64,000 nt of DNA from Streptomyces ruber. GTDB lineage: Bacteria; Actinomycetota; Actinomycetes; Streptomycetales; Streptomycetaceae. The notes under the pieces are model-generated. The model worked only from the letters and a program-made list of their open reading frames with translations. It did no database searches and was not told the origin of the DNA. Below, piece by piece: positions 9,374 to 18,778 of this stretch. The DNA is taken from the NCBI RefSeq assembly GCF_014648075.1, contig NZ_BMQK01000003.1:434001-498000 (forward strand), written 5' to 3'. Each line of letters starts with the position of its first letter. Position 1 is the stretch's first letter. Both the position numbers and the translations under genes were made by a program.

Positions 9374-9601
9374 CTAGTCATCGTGGTGGGTCCCCGGCCT
9401 GACGATCTCGTCCAGGACCTTCCGGACCGCCTCGTACGCGAAGGAGAGCGCCTCCGCGCCGGGGGCCGGGCCGTCCGCGCCGCCGTCGTCGTGCACCGGG
9501 GTGCCGGGCCGTGCCTTCCAGCGCCGCTCCTCCCGCTCGGCCCAGTCACGGGCCCGCTGGATGCGACGCAGCAGTTCGTCGGAGTCCACGACATCGCTCA
9601 T
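9374..9601 (-). CDS. Small hypothetical protein, 75 residues
   Basis: A short, charged, probably alpha-helical cytoplasmic protein beginning MSDVVDSDELLRRIQRARDW. It has a helical N-terminal half, a Gly/Asp/Pro-rich linker (residues 36-48) and a second helix AYEAVRKVLDEIVRP. No known motif is recognised. Third-position GC use is typical of real genes here. It is convergent with the RpiB-like gene (7 bp gap) and could share a transcript with nothing on its own strand except the secreted protein upstream. Role unknown. Confidence 0.65.
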   Translation of the reverse strand: MSDVVDSDELLRRIQRARDWAEREERRWKARPGTPVHDDGGADGPAPGAEALSFAYEAVRKVLDEIVRPGTHHDD

Positions 9602-9645
9602 GGACCACGTCTACCCCCAGGACGGCGCGGCAGCCCTGATACGGC

Positions 9646-9900
9646 TCAGGCGACGGGCTTCCCGTCCTGGAAACCGCCCCTGCAGCTCCTGAAGAGCTCC
9701 GCTTCGTCGCTGTCGCCCTGCACGGACACGATGACGAGACCGCCGCTCATGGTGCACTGCCGCCACGAGACGTCGCCCGAGACGGACGTGACGGACTGCC
9801 GCGGGGTGCCGTCGGGCGGTCCGGACGCGGCGTGCGCGGGCAGGGCGGACAGCAGGGGCGCGGTCAGGGCCGCGATCAGGACACAGGCCGGTCTGTACAT
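9646..9900 (-). CDS. Small secreted protein, 84 residues
   Basis: The N-terminus (MYRPACVLIAALTAPLLSA, then LPAHAASG) is a clear Sec signal peptide with a signal-peptidase-I site after AHA, leaving a mature protein of about 60 residues. The mature part has two cysteines (RQCTMSGG and FRSCRGGF) that may form a disulfide. ATG 9900 is preceded by AAGGAG (complement at 9905-9910), which decides the start over a longer frame. No family is recognised. It is transcribed away from htpG. Confidence 0.78.
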   Translation of the reverse strand: MYRPACVLIAALTAPLLSALPAHAASGPPDGTPRQSVTSVSGDVSWRQCTMSGGLVIVSVQGDSDEAELFRSCRGGFQDGKPVA

Positions 9901-9993
9901 GGGGCTCCTTAGCTCCGTTTCGTACCAGCGTCGTCGCCGCGCGCCCCGGCCGCCATCGGGCGCGGGCACACGGGGTACGGGAGCGGGCGGAGT

Positions 9994-10039
9994 TCGCGGG
10001 CTGCCTCAGGGCAGGGACAGGAGACGAGGCAGCCCGCGA
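9994..10039. promoter_or_regulatory. 14-bp perfect inverted repeat upstream of htpG
   Basis: TCGCGGGCTGCCTC at 9994-10007 is repeated as its exact complement at 10026-10039, with an 18-base loop. The hairpin sits between the divergent secreted-protein gene and htpG, 165 bp before the htpG start, so it is upstream of both genes and is not an ordinary terminator for either. The rest of 9901-10204 holds no gene. No CIRCE or HAIR heat-shock operator was seen. Confidence 0.5.
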
Positions 10040-10204
10040 GCACCAGGTGCCCCGTGAGGCGACGCGCACACCTTCTCGCGCCGATCGGTTGGCGATCACG
10101 CCGGGTGACAGGGCAAGATCGTCCTCGCGGACTCCGGCCGTGGGGACGGTGTGCCGCGCAACCGACGGAACAAGCAACGCGTTCTTCTCCGGGGGAGGAC
10201 CACC

Positions 10205-12112
10205 GTGACCACTCAGGCCGAGACGTTCGAGTTCCAGGCGGAGTCCCGCCAGCTGCTCCAGCTGGTGGTGCACTCCATCTACTCCAACAAGGACATCTTC
10301 CTGCGGGAGCTCATCTCCAACGCCTCCGACGCCCTGGACAAGCTCCGCCTCGAGTCGCTGCGCGACAGCGACCTGGGAGCGGACACCTCCGACCTCCACA
10401 TCGCGCTGGAGACCGATCCGGAAGCGCGCACCCTGACCGTGCGTGACAACGGCATCGGCATGTCCCGCGACGACGTCGTCCGGCTGATCGGCACCATCGC
10501 CAAGTCCGGCACCGCCGAGTTCGCGCGCAAGCTGAAGGAAGCCAAGCAGGCGCAGGAGGGAGAGGGGTCGGCCGCGCTGATCGGCAACTTCGGCGTCGGC
10601 TTCTACTCCAGCTTCATGGTGGCCGACAAGGTGACGCTGGTGTCCCGCAAGGCGGGGGAGACCGGGGGCACCCGCTGGGAGTCCGACGGCAAGGGCACGT
10701 ACACGCTGCAGGAGGTCGCCGACGTGCCGCAGGGCACCTCCGTGACCCTGCACCTGAAGCCCGTGGACACCGAGGACCGGCTCTGGGACTACACGGACGA
10801 GCAGCGCATCCGTGACATCGTCCGCGAGCACTCCGACTTCATCCCGTGGCCCGTCCGCCTCGTCAAGGAGGGCACCGGGGACGAGGGCGCCGAGACGATC
10901 AACTCGATGAAGGCGCTGTGGGCCCGCCCGCAGAGCGAGATCACCGAGGACGAGTACAAGGAGTTCTACAAGCACGTCAGCCACGACTGGAACGACCCCC
11001 TGGAGACCATCCACACCAGGGCGGAGGGCTCCTTCGAGTACCAGGCGCTGCTGTTCATCCCGTCCCGGGCGCCGTTCGACCTGTACCAGCAGGGCGCCCG
11101 CCGCGGGGTCAACCTGTACGTCAAGCGCGTCTTCATCATGGACGAGTGCGAGTCGCTGCTGCCCGACTACCTGCGCTTCGTCAAGGGCGTGGTCGACGCG
11201 CAGGACCTGTCGCTGAACGTCTCCCGCGAGACGCTCCAGCAGGACCGGCAGATCCAGCTGATGCACCGGCGCCTGGTGAAGAAGATCCTCTCCACGGTGA
11301 AGGCGATGCGGACCAAGGACGCCGAGCGGTACGACACCTTCTGGGAGCAGTTCGGCCGCGCGGTGAAGGAGGGTCTGCTCAGCGACTTCGAGAACCGCGA
11401 GACGATCCTCGACATCTGCTCCTTCCCCTCCACCCACGACCCGGAGCGGCAGACGGGCCTGCGGGACTACAAGTCCCGCATGAAGGAGGGCCAGGAGCAC
11501 ATCTACTACCTCACCGGCGAGTCCCGCGCCCGGCTGGAGAACTCCCCGCACATGGAGGCCTTCCGCGCCAAGGGCCTGGAGGTGCTGCTGCTCACCGACC
11601 CGGTCGACGAGGTGTGGGTGGAGTCCGTACGCGAGTTCGACGGTACGCCGCTGCAGTCCATCGCCAAGGGCCAGGTCGACCTGGACGGCGAGGGCGACGA
11701 CAAGGCGGACGACGCGGAACGCGACCAGCAGGAGAAGGACTTCGCGCCCCTGCTGACCTGGCTGGCCTCCACCCTCTCGGAGGACGTCAAGGAGGTACGC
11801 CTGTCCTCCCGGCTGACCACCTCCCCGGCGTGCATCGTGGGCGACGAGCACGACGTGACGCCGACGCTGGAGAAGATGTACCGGGCGATGGGCCAGGAGA
11901 TCCCGCGCATCAAGCGCATCCTGGAGCTCAACCCCACCCACCCGCTGGTCACGGCGCTGCGCGAGGCCCACGGCCGGGACGCGTCCGACGCGGCCGTTGC
12001 CGAGACCGCGGAACTCCTGCACGGCATGGCGCTGCTCGCCGAGGGCGGCGAACTGACCGACCCGGCCCGCTTCACCCGCCTGCTGTCGGGCCGACTGGCC
12101 GCCGGACTGTAA
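10205..12112 (+). CDS. htpG: Molecular chaperone HtpG (bacterial HSP90)
   Basis: A 635-residue HSP90, the usual length for bacterial HtpG. The N-terminal ATP-binding (GHKL) domain shows ELISNASDALDKLR, DNGIGMSRDDV and GNFGVGFYSSFMVADKV in order. The middle domain has the catalytic-loop region FIPSRAPFDL and LNVSRETLQQ, and the C-terminal dimerisation domain is complete (SSRLTTSPACIV, then RILELNPTHPLV). It folds or remodels client proteins in the cytoplasm using ATP. GTG 10205 is chosen because GGGGGAGG lies 6-12 bp upstream; the frame is open 18 codons further. A GC-rich hairpin follows the stop codon. Confidence 0.97.
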   Translation: MTTQAETFEFQAESRQLLQLVVHSIYSNKDIFLRELISNASDALDKLRLESLRDSDLGADTSDLHIALETDPEARTLTVRDNGIGMSRDDVVRLIGTIAKSGTAEFARKLKEAKQAQEGEGSAALIGNFGVGFYSSFMVADKVTLVSRKAGETGGTRWESDGKGTYTLQEVADVPQGTSVTLHLKPVDTEDRLWDYTDEQRIRDIVREHSDFIPWPVRLVKEGTGDEGAETINSMKALWARPQSEITEDEYKEFYKHVSHDWNDPLETIHTRAEGSFEYQALLFIPSRAPFDLYQQGARRGVNLYVKRVFIMDECESLLPDYLRFVKGVVDAQDLSLNVSRETLQQDRQIQLMHRRLVKKILSTVKAMRTKDAERYDTFWEQFGRAVKEGLLSDFENRETILDICSFPSTHDPERQTGLRDYKSRMKEGQEHIYYLTGESRARLENSPHMEAFRAKGLEVLLLTDPVDEVWVESVREFDGTPLQSIAKGQVDLDGEGDDKADDAERDQQEKDFAPLLTWLASTLSEDVKEVRLSSRLTTSPACIVGDEHDVTPTLEKMYRAMGQEIPRIKRILELNPTHPLVTALREAHGRDASDAAVAETAELLHGMALLAEGGELTDPARFTRLLSGRLAAGL

Positions 12113-12138
12113 CGAAACGGCCGCCCGCCCCACCGGCA

Positions 12139-12181
12139 GGGCCCCGCACGCCTCGGCGAGAGCCGGGACGCGGCGGGGCCC
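12139..12181 (+). terminator. Likely terminator of htpG
   Basis: GGGCCCCGC at 12139-12147 pairs with GCGGGGCCC at 12173-12181, a perfect 9-bp stem beginning 26 bases after the htpG stop. There is no T-tract, which is normal for Streptomyces terminators. Confidence 0.6.
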
Positions 12182-12784
12182 GGACCGGTGGGCGGTCGCA
12201 CGCCGTGGGGGCGCCGGGCCCGGGTGATCCGCGTCCGTTCGTCGGGCGGGTGCCGGTCGCGCTGTCCGTCGCCGGCCGGCCTGGGCGGGGTGGCGGCGTG
12301 GAAGCGGGAGCGGCGCGGAGCCGTGTCGGTCCGCAGGTGATGCGGCGGGGCGTACGGGCGTCCGCTACGTCGGCGCGACCGCCCGGACCGGACGATGGGC
12401 GGCGGGCCGGTACGCCGTCGGTGGGGCGCCCGCCTCCGTCGGTCGTCCGTGGGTGCGCACGCCGGACGGTGATCCCCCGGGCGGTCCGCCCGTATACCAA
12501 CCGTGGTGTCCGCCCGTTCCGCCCGCGCCCGGCCCCGTACACCCCGTCCGGCCGCCGCGCGCCGACGGCCGGTCCGGGGCCCGGGCGGGCACGGAGATCA
12601 CCCGGCCCGCGGTCCGCGCGGAGGGAGCGCCGTACGTACGGCGATCGCGTCGAAGCAAGGAGTGGGACGGGGCGTACGGACGTGCGGAAAGGGGTCGTCG
12701 TCCAGGGGTGCGCCGGTGTCCGCCCCCGCTGGCATACTGAGCTCCGTAGCGCTGCCCTTGGCCTTTCGGACGGTGGTGAGCGCG
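12182..12784. other. Intergenic region before the LuxR gene
   Basis: About 600 bases of GC-rich sequence with no supported gene. Open frames here are shadows with poor composition. A GGCATACTGAGC stretch at about 12731 could hold a -10 element for the regulator gene, but no matching -35 element is clear. Confidence 0.4.
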
Positions 12785-15523
12785 ATGGCCGACCAGCAGC
12801 CGTTCGGCCCCGAGGCGTCGATCCCCAGCGCCGACCCCCGGGGAGACCCGTTCCTCAGCACCCGCTTCTCGCTGCCCGCACGCCCCGACACGTTTCTGCG
12901 CCGTCAACGCCTCGTCACACATCTCGACCGCGCCCTCTCGGTGCCCCTGACCCTGATCAACGGGCCGGCCGGCGCGGGCAAGACCCTGCTGGCCGCCGAC
13001 TGGGCCGCGACCCTCGGCCGGCCGGTGGCCTGGCTCACCGCGGACGGCACCGACCACGCGCCCGGCGTCTTCTGGGCGTACGTGCTGGAGGCCCTGCGGA
13101 CCGCCGGGGCGCCCGTGTCGGAGGAGGTCGGCCGGCCCGCGCACCCGGGCAGCGTGGACCACGCCCTGCTGGCCCGGCTCGCCGCCGACCTCGGCCGGCG
13201 CGCCCGCCCCGCCGTCCTCGTCCTCGACGAGTTCGAGTGCGTACCGTCCCCGGAGATCGCGGAGCAACTGCAGTTCGTACTGCACCACGCCGCCCGGGGC
13301 ATGCGCCTGGTGCTCGTCACCCGCACCGAACCGCTGCTCCCGCTGCACCGCCACCGGGCGGCCGGCAGCATCGTCGAGATCCGCGGCGCGGAGCTGGCCT
13401 TCACCGCGGAGGAGGCCGCGACACTGCTCGCGTCCCACGGCCTGTCCCTCACCGGCGACGCCGCGCGCGCCCTCGTCGACCGCACCCGGGGCTGGGCGGC
13501 CGGCCTCCGGCTGTGCGCCCTGGCCGCACAGCAGAGCAGCGACCCGGAGACGTACCTGAAGGAGTTCGAGGCCGGGCAGAGCACCGTCGCCGACTTCCTG
13601 CTGGCCGAGGTGCTGAAGCGGCAGCCGCCCGAGGCCCAGGACCTGCTGCTGCGCGTCAGCGTCGTGGAACGGTTCCGCCCCGGCCTCGCGGACGCGCTCA
13701 CCGGCCGGAGCGACGCCGAGGCGATCATCTCCCGGCTGCACCGGGAGAACGCCTTCGTGGAGCACCTGGGACGCTCCTGGTACCGGCTGCACCCCCTGTT
13801 CGCGGAGATCCTCCGCACCCATCTGCGGGAACGCCGCCCCGGTCTGGAGAGCGAACTGCACCGCCGGGCGGCGCGCTGGCTCAGCCGGTCCGGCTCGCTC
13901 CGCGAGACGCTCGCGCACGGCGCGGCCGCGGGGGACTGGGAGTTCACCGCCCGGGCCCTCGTCGACGACCTGGCGATCGGGCAGCTCCTCACCGGGCTGC
14001 GCTCCGACGCGCTGGGCCGGCCGTTCGCCCGGTCGGCCCCCGGGACCGCCGGTCCCGCCATGAGCCTCGTCCTCGCCGCCCGCGACCTGTTCCGGCGCGA
14101 CGTGCACCGCGGACTGACGCACCTGCTCCACGCCCAGCAGCAACTGGACACCGACAGCATCGACAGCACCGACAGCATCGACACCCGGACCCCCGGTGAC
14201 GCGGGCGACATCGGCGACACCGCCGATCCCGACCTCGCTGCCGCACACCTGAGCTGTGCCCTGCTGGAGGTCCTCGCGGCCCGACTGACCGGGTCCCCGC
14301 TCCGGGCCGAGCAGGCCGCCAAGACCGCCGGGCAGCTCCGGCAGGCGGTCGCCGCGGAACGGCTCGAGCGGCACCCCGAACTCACCGCCCTCCTGCTCAC
14401 CCACCTCGGTTCGACACTGCTGTGGGCGGGACGCCTCGACGAGGCGCGCTCCGCGCTGGCCCAGGCGGTCAGGTGCGCCACGGACCCCTCGACGCTGCTG
14501 CCCCGGCACGACTCCCTCGGTCACCTGGCACTGATCGACTGGCTGAACGGCTGGCCCGGCCAGGCGGAGAAGAAGGTGCTGACGGCGACGAGCGAGGCGC
14601 AGCGCATCGGCCTGCCCCCGACGCTGCGCGCCGGGATCGGCCGGCTGGTGCTGGCCGCCGTGGCCGTCGACCGCAACGAACTCGACGAGGCCGAGACCCT
14701 GCTGGAGCGGTCCGCCGTACCCGGCAGGCCCCCCGACCCGGTCGAGGCGGCGGGCCGGATCATCGCCTCGTCCCGGCTGCTGCTCGCCCGCGGGCAGGTG
14801 CGGGAGGCGCTGCGGACCGTACAGACGCACATCCCCGCGGAGTCGGTCTCACCGTGGGTCGAGGAGCACGCGGCCCTGGTTGCCTCCGCCGCGCACCTCG
14901 CGGCGGGCCGCTTCGAGGCGGCCGTCGAGGTCCTGGGGCCCACGTCGGCCCGCAGGCCGGCGCACGCCGTGGCCGCCGCGCACGCCCGGCTCGCGGCGGG
15001 GGCCACGGGCGAGGCGCTCGACATCCTGGACGCGCTGCCCGGCGGCGAGCGGGGCGGACCCGCGCTGACCGTGCGCGCCACACTGGTGCGCGCGCAGGCC
15101 GCCGACCGGGCGGGCGACCACGGCACCGCCCGGCGGCTGGTCACCCAGGCACTGCTCGACGCCCGGCGCGACCGGCTGCGGCGGCCGTTCCTGGAGGCCG
15201 GACCGTGGCTCCGCCGGATCCTGGGCACCGGCTCGAACCCCTACCTGGCGTGGGACCTGCTGTCGCTCCGCCCGCCCGGGCGGCACGGCCCGGGGCACCG
15301 GGCGGAGCCCCGCAGTCCGGCCCTCGTCGTCGAGCGCCTGAGCGAACGGGAGCGCGACGTCCTGGAGCGCCTGGCGCAGATGATGTCGACGGAGGAGATC
15401 GCCGCGGACCTGTACGTGTCGGTGAACACGGTGAAGACCCACCTGAAGAGCGTGTTCCGCAAACTCGGGGTGAACCGGCGCAGCGACGCGGTACGGCAGG
15501 CGCGCGAACTCCGGCTGCTGTGA
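12785..15523 (+). CDS. LuxR-family (LAL/MalT-type) transcriptional regulator
   Basis: A 912-residue regulator with the MalT-like plan. A Walker A motif, GPAGAGKT (about residues 60-67), starts the STAND ATPase domain, with VLVLDEFE as Walker B near residue 145. A long helical-repeat sensor region follows, then a C-terminal LuxR helix-turn-helix (about 850-905: LSERERDVLERLAQ, then YVSVNTVKTHLKSVFRKLG). Such proteins bind an inducer and ATP, then activate transcription. The ligand is unknown. ATG 12785 is chosen; GTG codons at 12773 and 12776 in the same frame are alternatives. A short ST/DS repeat lies near residue 460. The gene is followed directly by the 9-bp repeat tract. Confidence 0.92.
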   Translation: MADQQPFGPEASIPSADPRGDPFLSTRFSLPARPDTFLRRQRLVTHLDRALSVPLTLINGPAGAGKTLLAADWAATLGRPVAWLTADGTDHAPGVFWAYVLEALRTAGAPVSEEVGRPAHPGSVDHALLARLAADLGRRARPAVLVLDEFECVPSPEIAEQLQFVLHHAARGMRLVLVTRTEPLLPLHRHRAAGSIVEIRGAELAFTAEEAATLLASHGLSLTGDAARALVDRTRGWAAGLRLCALAAQQSSDPETYLKEFEAGQSTVADFLLAEVLKRQPPEAQDLLLRVSVVERFRPGLADALTGRSDAEAIISRLHRENAFVEHLGRSWYRLHPLFAEILRTHLRERRPGLESELHRRAARWLSRSGSLRETLAHGAAAGDWEFTARALVDDLAIGQLLTGLRSDALGRPFARSAPGTAGPAMSLVLAARDLFRRDVHRGLTHLLHAQQQLDTDSIDSTDSIDTRTPGDAGDIGDTADPDLAAAHLSCALLEVLAARLTGSPLRAEQAAKTAGQLRQAVAAERLERHPELTALLLTHLGSTLLWAGRLDEARSALAQAVRCATDPSTLLPRHDSLGHLALIDWLNGWPGQAEKKVLTATSEAQRIGLPPTLRAGIGRLVLAAVAVDRNELDEAETLLERSAVPGRPPDPVEAAGRIIASSRLLLARGQVREALRTVQTHIPAESVSPWVEEHAALVASAAHLAAGRFEAAVEVLGPTSARRPAHAVAAAHARLAAGATGEALDILDALPGGERGGPALTVRATLVRAQAADRAGDHGTARRLVTQALLDARRDRLRRPFLEAGPWLRRILGTGSNPYLAWDLLSLRPPGRHGPGHRAEPRSPALVVERLSERERDVLERLAQMMSTEEIAADLYVSVNTVKTHLKSVFRKLGVNRRSDAVRQARELRLL

Positions 15524-15544
15524 CCACGGAACCCGGACCGCCGC

Positions 15545-16240
15545 CCCGGACCGGCTCGGCTGGCCCGGCTGGTCCGAGTGGCTCGGCTGCCCCGAGTGGC
15601 CTGGCTGGTCCGGCTGGCCTGGCTGGTCCGAGTGGCCCGGCTGACCCGGCTGGCTTGACGGGCTCGGCTGCCCGGAGCGGCTCGGCTGGCTCGGCTGGCC
15701 CAGGTGATCCGAGCGGCCCGATCGATCTGGGCTGCCCCGAGCGGCCTGGCTGCCCCGAGTGGCCCGGCTGACCCGGCTGACCCGGCTGGCTTGACGGGCT
15801 CGGCTGCCTGGAGCGGCTCGGCTGGCCCAGGTGATCCGAGCGGCCCGATCGATCTGGGCTGCCCCGAGCGGCCCGGCTGGCTCGGCTGGCCCAGGTGATC
15901 CGAGCGGCCCGACCGATCCGGGCTGCCCCGACCGATCCGGGCTGCCCCGAGCGGCCTGGCTGCCCCGAGTGGCCTGGCTGGTCCGAGTGGCCCGGCTGAC
16001 CCGGCTGACCCGGCTGGCTTGACGGGCTCGGCTGCCTGGAGCGGCTCGGCTGGCCCAGGTGATCCGAGCGGCCCGATCGATCCGGGCTGCCCCGAGCGGC
16101 CCGGCTGGCTTGACGGGCTCGGCTGCCCGGAGCGGCTCGGCTGGCTCGGCTGCCCGGAGTGGCCCGGCTGGCTTGACCGGCCCGGCTGCCCGAGCAGCCC
16201 GGCTGCCCGAGCGGCCCGGCTGGCCCGGGTGATCCGAGCG
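15545..16240. repeat. Degenerate 9-bp repeat tract with higher-order units
   Basis: About 700 bases made of variants of a 9-bp unit close to CCCGGCTGG, TCCGAGTGG or CTCGGCTGG. A larger block containing GGCTTGACGGGCTCGGCTGC followed by CCCAGGTGATCCGAGCGG recurs near 15650, 15787, 16014 and 16105, and a GATCGATC-centred segment recurs near 15720, 15847 and 16075. In forward frames it encodes Gly-x-y strings such as GLAGPAGLAGPSGPADPAG, with frame changes and TGA codons, so it is not one gene. Reverse frames are open only because the repeat lacks stop codons. It looks like slippage expansion of a Gly/Pro-rich coding segment. Confidence 0.85.
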
Positions 16241-16263
16241 GTCCGACCGACCCGTCCGGACTG

Positions 16264-16748
16264 TCCCGGACCGGCGGTGAGCACGCCGACTGCTCGGGCG
16301 GTGTGCACGGCTCCCTGCCGGCCGCCTCGGTGGTGGCCGGCGCGGGCGGCCTCGGCTCCTTCCCCCGGGCCGAACTGGCCGTCCTGCTGGTCGCCACCGG
16401 CCTGGTGTTCTGGCTCGCCCACGTGCACGCCCAGCTGTTCGGTGCCCGGCTGGCACAACGGCCCCTGGACCGTACGGCGGTGCCGCGCGCGTGCCGTACG
16501 GAGTGGCCGATCGCCGAGGCCGCCCTGCCGCCCGCAGCGGCCGTGGCCCTCGGCCCCCTCCTCGGCCCGGCGGACCTGCGGGCCACCGGCTGGCTGGCGC
16601 TCGGCGTCGCGGTGACCGGGCAGGTGGGCTGGTCGACGGCCGCGGCCCTGCGCTCCCGGGCCCCCGGCGCATGGTCGTCCTCACCGGCGCGGTCAACCTG
16701 GCGCCCGGGCTGCTGATCATCGTCCTCAAAACGCTGCTCAAGCACTGA
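16264..16748 (+). pseudogene. Broken small integral-membrane protein gene
   Basis: The frame containing TGGEHADCSGGVHGSLPAAS and then ELAVLLVATGLVFWLAHVHA encodes the first part of a four-helix membrane protein. At about 16673 the good reading jumps to another frame, which continues MVVLTGAVNLAPGLLIIVLK to a stop at 16748, so there is one frameshift. Upstream, the same frame runs back to a TGA at 16174 inside the 9-bp repeats with no ATG or GTG before 16303, so the natural start is lost too. It may have been a gene whose Gly/Pro-rich N-terminus seeded the repeat expansion. The family looks like an uncharacterised actinobacterial membrane protein. Confidence 0.65.
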
Positions 16749-16760
16749 CGCGGCACGGCT

Positions 16761-16777
16761 CACCTCGGCCGGGTGAG
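16761..16777. promoter_or_regulatory. Variant TCACC/GGTGA palindrome
   Basis: TCACCTCGGCCGGGTGA lies 77 bp upstream of the 65-residue protein gene. It is a weaker member of the TCACCC-N5-GGGTGA family found at six other places up to 28.8 kb (one base off in the left arm). Confidence 0.4.
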
Positions 16778-16853
16778 GCCGCGGAGCCGGGCGCGGCGGA
16801 CCATCGGAGGACGGCACGAACGTCGCGCACAGGCCATCCGCGGGGAGCAGTAC

Positions 16854-17051
16854 ATGCGCTACGAGATCCGCATCGACGGGCACCTGTCCGAGAGGCTGGC
16901 CAAGGCATTCCCGGAGCTGGACCACGTGGTCATGTCGGATCAGACCCTCCTGTTCGGGCAGATCATCGACGAGGCGCACCTGTACGGGCTGCTGGCCCGC
17001 TTCCAGTCACTGGGCCTGCTGGTCGTGGAGATGCGCCGGCTGCCGGAGTGA
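16854..17051 (+). CDS. Small conserved-looking hypothetical protein, 65 residues
   Basis: A compact soluble protein (MRYEIRIDGHLSERLAKAFP, ending VVEMRRLPE) with alternating strand and helix character; VVMSDQTLLFGQIIDEAHL in the middle suggests a ferredoxin-like alpha/beta fold. GGGGAG at 16842-16847 supports ATG 16854. No function is known to me. It converges on the DUF2252 gene with a 4-bp gap. A variant of the shared palindrome lies upstream, so it may be co-regulated with the block that follows. Confidence 0.75.
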   Translation: MRYEIRIDGHLSERLAKAFPELDHVVMSDQTLLFGQIIDEAHLYGLLARFQSLGLLVVEMRRLPE

Positions 17052-17055
17052 CCGC

Positions 17056-18486
17056 TCACGGCGACTGCGCGGTGAGCCGGCCCGACCGCACGGCCGCCGC
17101 CAGGGCCGTGTGGTCCCGCTCGTTCTGGTCGGCGTACCCTCGCGCGAACTCCGCGAGCGCACGGTCGAAGTGGTCGCCGCCGCCGAGATACGCGGCGATG
17201 GCCACGGGATCGCCGGAGCGCGCGTGGGCCCGGGCCAGCGAGGCCCCGCACAGCCGGGCGAACACGGCCAGCAACCGCGGGCCCATGGTGTCCGGGCGCG
17301 CGATGCCCTTCCAGTCGCGCAGCTGGCGGACGTAGAAGTCCCGGCCGTGCCCGTCCAGCCCCACCACGCGCGTCCAGCCGAGGAAGATGTCGCCGGACGT
17401 CTGCATGAGGCGCTGCCCGCAGACGACCCGGCGCCCCTGGTTGTCGAACTCCTCGCCGCCGCCGGTGTACGGCTCCAGGACCGACGGCTGCGCCTCCTTG
17501 GCCTGCAGCAGCAGCGGGTCCTCGTCGTCCCGGCCGAGCAGGAGCAGGATCCAGCAGCGGGTGCCGACGCTGCCGACGCCGACCACCTTGCGGGCCATGT
17601 CCACCAGCCGGTAGCGGCGCAGCAGATGGCGGCGCTCGGAGGAGAGACTGCGCGCGTAGGCGTCCACCAGGGTGTGCAGCTGCCGCTCCTGCCGCGGTCC
17701 GGACTCGTCGCCCGCCAGCAGGTCGCGCAACGGGACGATCAGCGGCGGGTCCGGGGTGATCCGCCGGCCCTCGGCCGTGAGCCGGGTGAGCTTCTCGAAG
17801 GCCTGGAGATGCGTACGGGTGCGGGCCCTCGCCGTCGCCGGCCCGGCGCGCCTCCTGGCCTCCTTGTCCAGGGCGGGGTCGGTCAGCGCGGGGGCGAGCA
17901 GCGCCCGTACGCCGTCGGCGTCGTCCTGCGCGTACCAGACGTCCAGCGTGCGCATGCCGGCCAGGTCCCGCATCCGGTGCCGGTAGGCCTTCACGCACGC
18001 GCGTACCGCGGTGTTCTGCTCCTTGGCCGTGAAGCCGTTCTCCCGGGCGGCGACGGCGACACTGGCCGCGAGCCGCTTCACGTCCCACTCGAACGGTCCG
18101 GGCTGTGTCTCGTCGAAGTCGTTGACGTCGAAGACCAGATGCCGTTCCGGCGAGGCCAGCAGCCGGAAGTTCAGCAGGTGGGCGTCGCCGCACAGCTGGA
18201 CCGTCAGCCCCGTGTGCGGCAGGCCCCCGAGATCCGTCGCCATGACCGCGGCGGCACCGCGGTAGAAACGGAACGGCGACTCGAGCATGCGCCCGTAGCG
18301 GATCGGCACCAGCTCCGGCACCCGGCTCGCCGACTGGTCCTCGATCACGTCGACGGGGTCGGGCCGCCCCGTGGCGGGCTCGAACCAGCCGTGGCACGAG
18401 CGCGACGCCCGGGTCCGCGCACGCCTGCCGTACGCCGCGCGCTCCGCCAGGGACAGGGGGACGGGGGAGGAGCCGACGGTGGTCAT
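17056..18486 (-). CDS. DUF2252 family protein
   Basis: A 476-residue soluble protein of the DUF2252 family, distantly related to the protein-kinase/aminoglycoside-phosphotransferase fold. Recognisable segments are SPFRFYRGAAAVMATDL, the GDAHLLNF motif (resembling the catalytic HGDLHxxN loop) and FDVNDFDET, which would hold the metal-binding Asp. Biochemical function is unknown; phosphotransfer to a small molecule is plausible. ATG 18486 is preceded by GGGAGG 8 bp upstream and decides the start, since the frame is open far upstream. It is divergent from the SHOCT-protein operon, and the two palindromes at 18779 and 18846 lie between them. Confidence 0.88.
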   Translation of the reverse strand: MTTVGSSPVPLSLAERAAYGRRARTRASRSCHGWFEPATGRPDPVDVIEDQSASRVPELVPIRYGRMLESPFRFYRGAAAVMATDLGGLPHTGLTVQLCGDAHLLNFRLLASPERHLVFDVNDFDETQPGPFEWDVKRLAASVAVAARENGFTAKEQNTAVRACVKAYRHRMRDLAGMRTLDVWYAQDDADGVRALLAPALTDPALDKEARRRAGPATARARTRTHLQAFEKLTRLTAEGRRITPDPPLIVPLRDLLAGDESGPRQERQLHTLVDAYARSLSSERRHLLRRYRLVDMARKVVGVGSVGTRCWILLLLGRDDEDPLLLQAKEAQPSVLEPYTGGGEEFDNQGRRVVCGQRLMQTSGDIFLGWTRVVGLDGHGRDFYVRQLRDWKGIARPDTMGPRLLAVFARLCGASLARAHARSGDPVAIAAYLGGGDHFDRALAEFARGYADQNERDHTALAAAVRSGRLTAQSP

Positions 18487-18778
18487 GACCGAACCTCCCG
18501 GGGCATCGGGCCCCTGACGCGGCGGTGGCGGACGGCCGCCGTCCGGGCGGCGCGGCACCGGGTCGGCCGGAACGTGCGGGAGCCGCAGGAGGGAGGCACC
18601 GCCCGGGCCGTCCACCGGGCGCCGCCCGTCCACGCCGGCACGGGCGCGCCGCCCGTCCGGGCCGGTCCCCGGGCCTCGATCGTCCGAGTCGTTCGCCACG
18701 CGCCGCTCCCTCCCTCGGGCCGGACGCCGGACCGCCGAAGGCGTCCCGTGCTCACCCCACCGGGGCGGACGCCGCCCC

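Noticed and set aside
10096..10108. TCAC...GTGA palindrome upstream of htpG
   Set aside because: The arms are shorter and the spacing differs from the TCACCC-N5-GGGTGA family, so it was not counted as a member.
12453..12740. 95-codon forward frame in the gap before the LuxR gene
   Set aside because: Composition is Pro/Arg-rich shadow type with no start signal or family.
15141..16979. Long reverse-strand open frames rich in Gly, Pro, Ser and Gln across the repeat tract
   Set aside because: They result from a 9-bp repeat with no stop codons in those frames, overlap the LuxR coding sequence, and show no start signal or family resemblance.
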